The position numbers and the translations under genes were made by a program. 7,934 bases of DNA from Clostridia bacterium (GTDB lineage: Bacteria > Bacillota_A > Clostridia > Oscillospirales > CAG-382): contig JAGACN010000028.1 in the NCBI GenBank assembly GCA_017614095.1, positions 1 to 7,934 of the forward strand, read 5' to 3'. Below the pieces are notes generated by a model. That model made no database searches. It was not told the DNA's origin and saw only the letters and a list, made by a program, of their open reading frames with translations. This document shows, piece after piece, positions 7,005 to 7,934 of this stretch (the first letter of the stretch is position 1; each line of letters begins with the position of its first letter).

Positions 7005-7934
7005 CGGTTTGTTCCTTCTTCGACTCGTATTCCGGATCAAGTCCGTTTTCCGGTTCTTCGGGGACGTCCGGCTGTTCGTCCGATCTGGTTTCCGGTTCTT
7101 CGGGGACGTCCGGCTGTCCGTACGGTTCTTCTTCGGCAAGCGGTTTTTCGTCGTCCGATCCGCATACGCCGCTTTCAGTCTCCGGTCCGGGGTCGGAAGG
7201 GACATCGTCCGGCCCGGCGGCCGATCCGGCGGCCCAGCAGGGTTTGCGTCCTTTCTTCATGATCACGATCAGCAGGACGCCGGCGAGGACCATGACGACG
7301 GACCAGAACTGGGAGGGCGTCAGGGCCCCGATGAAGGAGCCTCGTTCGTCCGCGCGGACAAATTCGATGGCAAAGCGGAAAACACCGTAGGAGATCAGAT
7401 AGACGCTCATGGTGTAAATGAGGTTTTTCTTCATCAAAAGGAACAGCAGAACGCCGAACAGGAGGAACAGGAAGACCGCCTCATACAGCTGGGTCGGCAA
7501 CGCGCTTTCCGCCAGTTTCGGAAACTGGACGTCCAGACAGGTATCCGAATGGATGCCGTAACAGCAGCCGGCGAAAAAGCAGCCGACGCGTCCGAACGCG
7601 TGCGCGATGGTGATGCAGCAGGGCAGAATGGGCAGAAAATCCACCAGCCGACCGGTCAGTTTCTTGCGGAAGATGACATAAGCGAGCAAAAAGACGATGA
7701 GCGCGCCGATCAGGCCGCCGATGAAGGTCATACCGTCTCCGAGATACCCAAAGAAGGTCTCGTGCTTGCCCGGGTCCTGGATAAAATCGTAGATGGCCTG
7801 AAACAGGACGGCCGACCCGAACGCAGCCATTGTGCTGACGACCGATGTGTAGAACAGAAAATCCACAAATCGGGGGTCCAGATTTTTCTTTTTCGACAGC
7901 ACCTGCATCAAAACAAAGGCGCACAAAACGCCAA
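6997..7934 (-). CDS. lgt: Lgt-family (prolipoprotein diacylglyceryl transferase-like) membrane protein, 5' partial
   Basis: This multi-pass membrane protein belongs to the Lgt family, which moves diacylglycerol from phosphatidylglycerol to the lipobox Cys of prolipoproteins. The frame is open to the right edge, so the start and probably one membrane helix are missing; about 311 residues are visible. Numbering from the TTG codon at 7926, the family landmarks are MTFIGGLIG (66-74), [13 protein letters not shown] (112-124) and [13 protein letters not shown] (184-196), among several hydrophobic helices that end near 223. Arg113 matches the key Arg of the Lgt signature. However, the Asn and Glu of the E. 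coli-type motif (GRxGNFINGE) are Cys here, and the His of the SFHGGLIG-type motif is Ile. This Cys-rich form is common in Clostridia, and its activity as a true Lgt is less certain. An 86-residue acidic, Pro-rich tail with a 14-residue repeat follows the basic KKGRK and is probably cytoplasmic. Confidence 0.85.
   Translation of the reverse strand, partial: GVLCAFVLMQVLSKKKNLDPRFVDFLFYTSVVSTMAAFGSAVLFQAIYDFIQDPGKHETFFGYLGDGMTFIGGLIGALIVFLLAYVIFRKKLTGRLVDFLPILPCCITIAHAFGRVGCFFAGCCYGIHSDTCLDVQFPKLAESALPTQLYEAVFLFLLFGVLLFLLMKKNLIYTMSVYLISYGVFRFAIEFVRADERGSFIGALTPSQFWSVVMVLAGVLLIVIMKKGRKPCWAAGSAAGPDDVPSDPGPETESGVCGSDDEKPLAEEEPYGQPDVPEEPETRSDEQPDVPEEPENGLDPEYESKKEQTDE
7047..7117. repeat. Two-copy tandem repeat (29 identical bases, 42-nt period) in the Lgt tail
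   Basis: The same 29 bases occur at 7047-7075 and 7089-7117, giving a period of 42 nt, or 14 codons. In the protein this reads QPDVPEEPE twice, separated by a five-residue spacer (TRSDE). A weaker partial relative (EEEPYG) lies just before the first protein copy. The in-frame period fits a recent duplication within a disordered tail, and slippage could change its copy number between strains. Confidence 0.85.

Noticed and set aside
7047..7117. Possible CRISPR-like repeats
   Set aside because: There are only two copies, with a 13-nt spacer, in frame within a coding sequence and encoding a peptide repeat.
7005..7205. N-terminal extension of CysE to 7205 with repeated SRTSPKNRK
   Set aside because: It is the shifted-frame reading of the repeat-bearing Lgt tail. 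The ATG at 7004 has a good ribosome binding site and starts a normal CysE-like N terminus.
6255..7262. A 335-codon plus-strand open frame opposite cysE and the Lgt tail
   Set aside because: It mirrors the coding frames of two recognised genes and shows no domain, motif or proper ribosome binding site of its own.

Overview
The window looks like an ordinary chromosomal segment from a moderately GC-rich Gram-positive anaerobe, most likely in the Clostridia (Oscillospirales or Lachnospirales-like). The evidence is a DUF6062-type gene, which I know mainly from Clostridia; a VanY-type D,D-carboxypeptidase; an Lgt-family membrane protein with the Cys-rich motif common in Clostridia; and strong AAGGAGG-type ribosome binding sites. 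No species can be named. No mobile element, RNA gene, CRISPR array or phage signature is visible.

Layout: positions 1-1581 hold two plus-strand genes, a 5'-truncated M15B D-Ala-D-Ala carboxypeptidase and a DUF6062-type protein that starts inside the carboxypeptidase stop (TGATG). A hairpin at about 1590-1632 with runs of A on one side and T on the other serves as a bidirectional terminator. From 1638 to the right edge are six minus-strand genes, transcribed right to left: an Lgt-family protein (5'-truncated), serine O-acetyltransferase (cysE), an RsmF/NOP2/Sun-type rRNA m5C methyltransferase, an M20 Xaa-His dipeptidase (pepD), the 16S rRNA C1402 2'-O-methyltransferase (rsmI) and an alpha/beta-hydrolase esterase. 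They overlap or lie less than 40 nt apart, so they look like one housekeeping operon whose promoter is outside the window.

How the genes relate: the minus-strand set mixes membrane lipid transfer, cysteine precursor synthesis, ribosome maturation and peptide turnover. The clearest thread is that RsmI and RsmF-family enzymes both act on helix 44 of 16S rRNA near the decoding site. The plus-strand pair joins cell-wall peptide trimming to a probable metal-binding protein of unknown role.

I found no convincing new multi-gene system. The items most worth a second look are the two matching Cys/His modules in the DUF6062 protein, the divergent Lgt active-site motif with its repeat-bearing acidic tail, and the two helix-44 methyltransferases on one transcript. 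There is no gene-free stretch longer than 60 bases.
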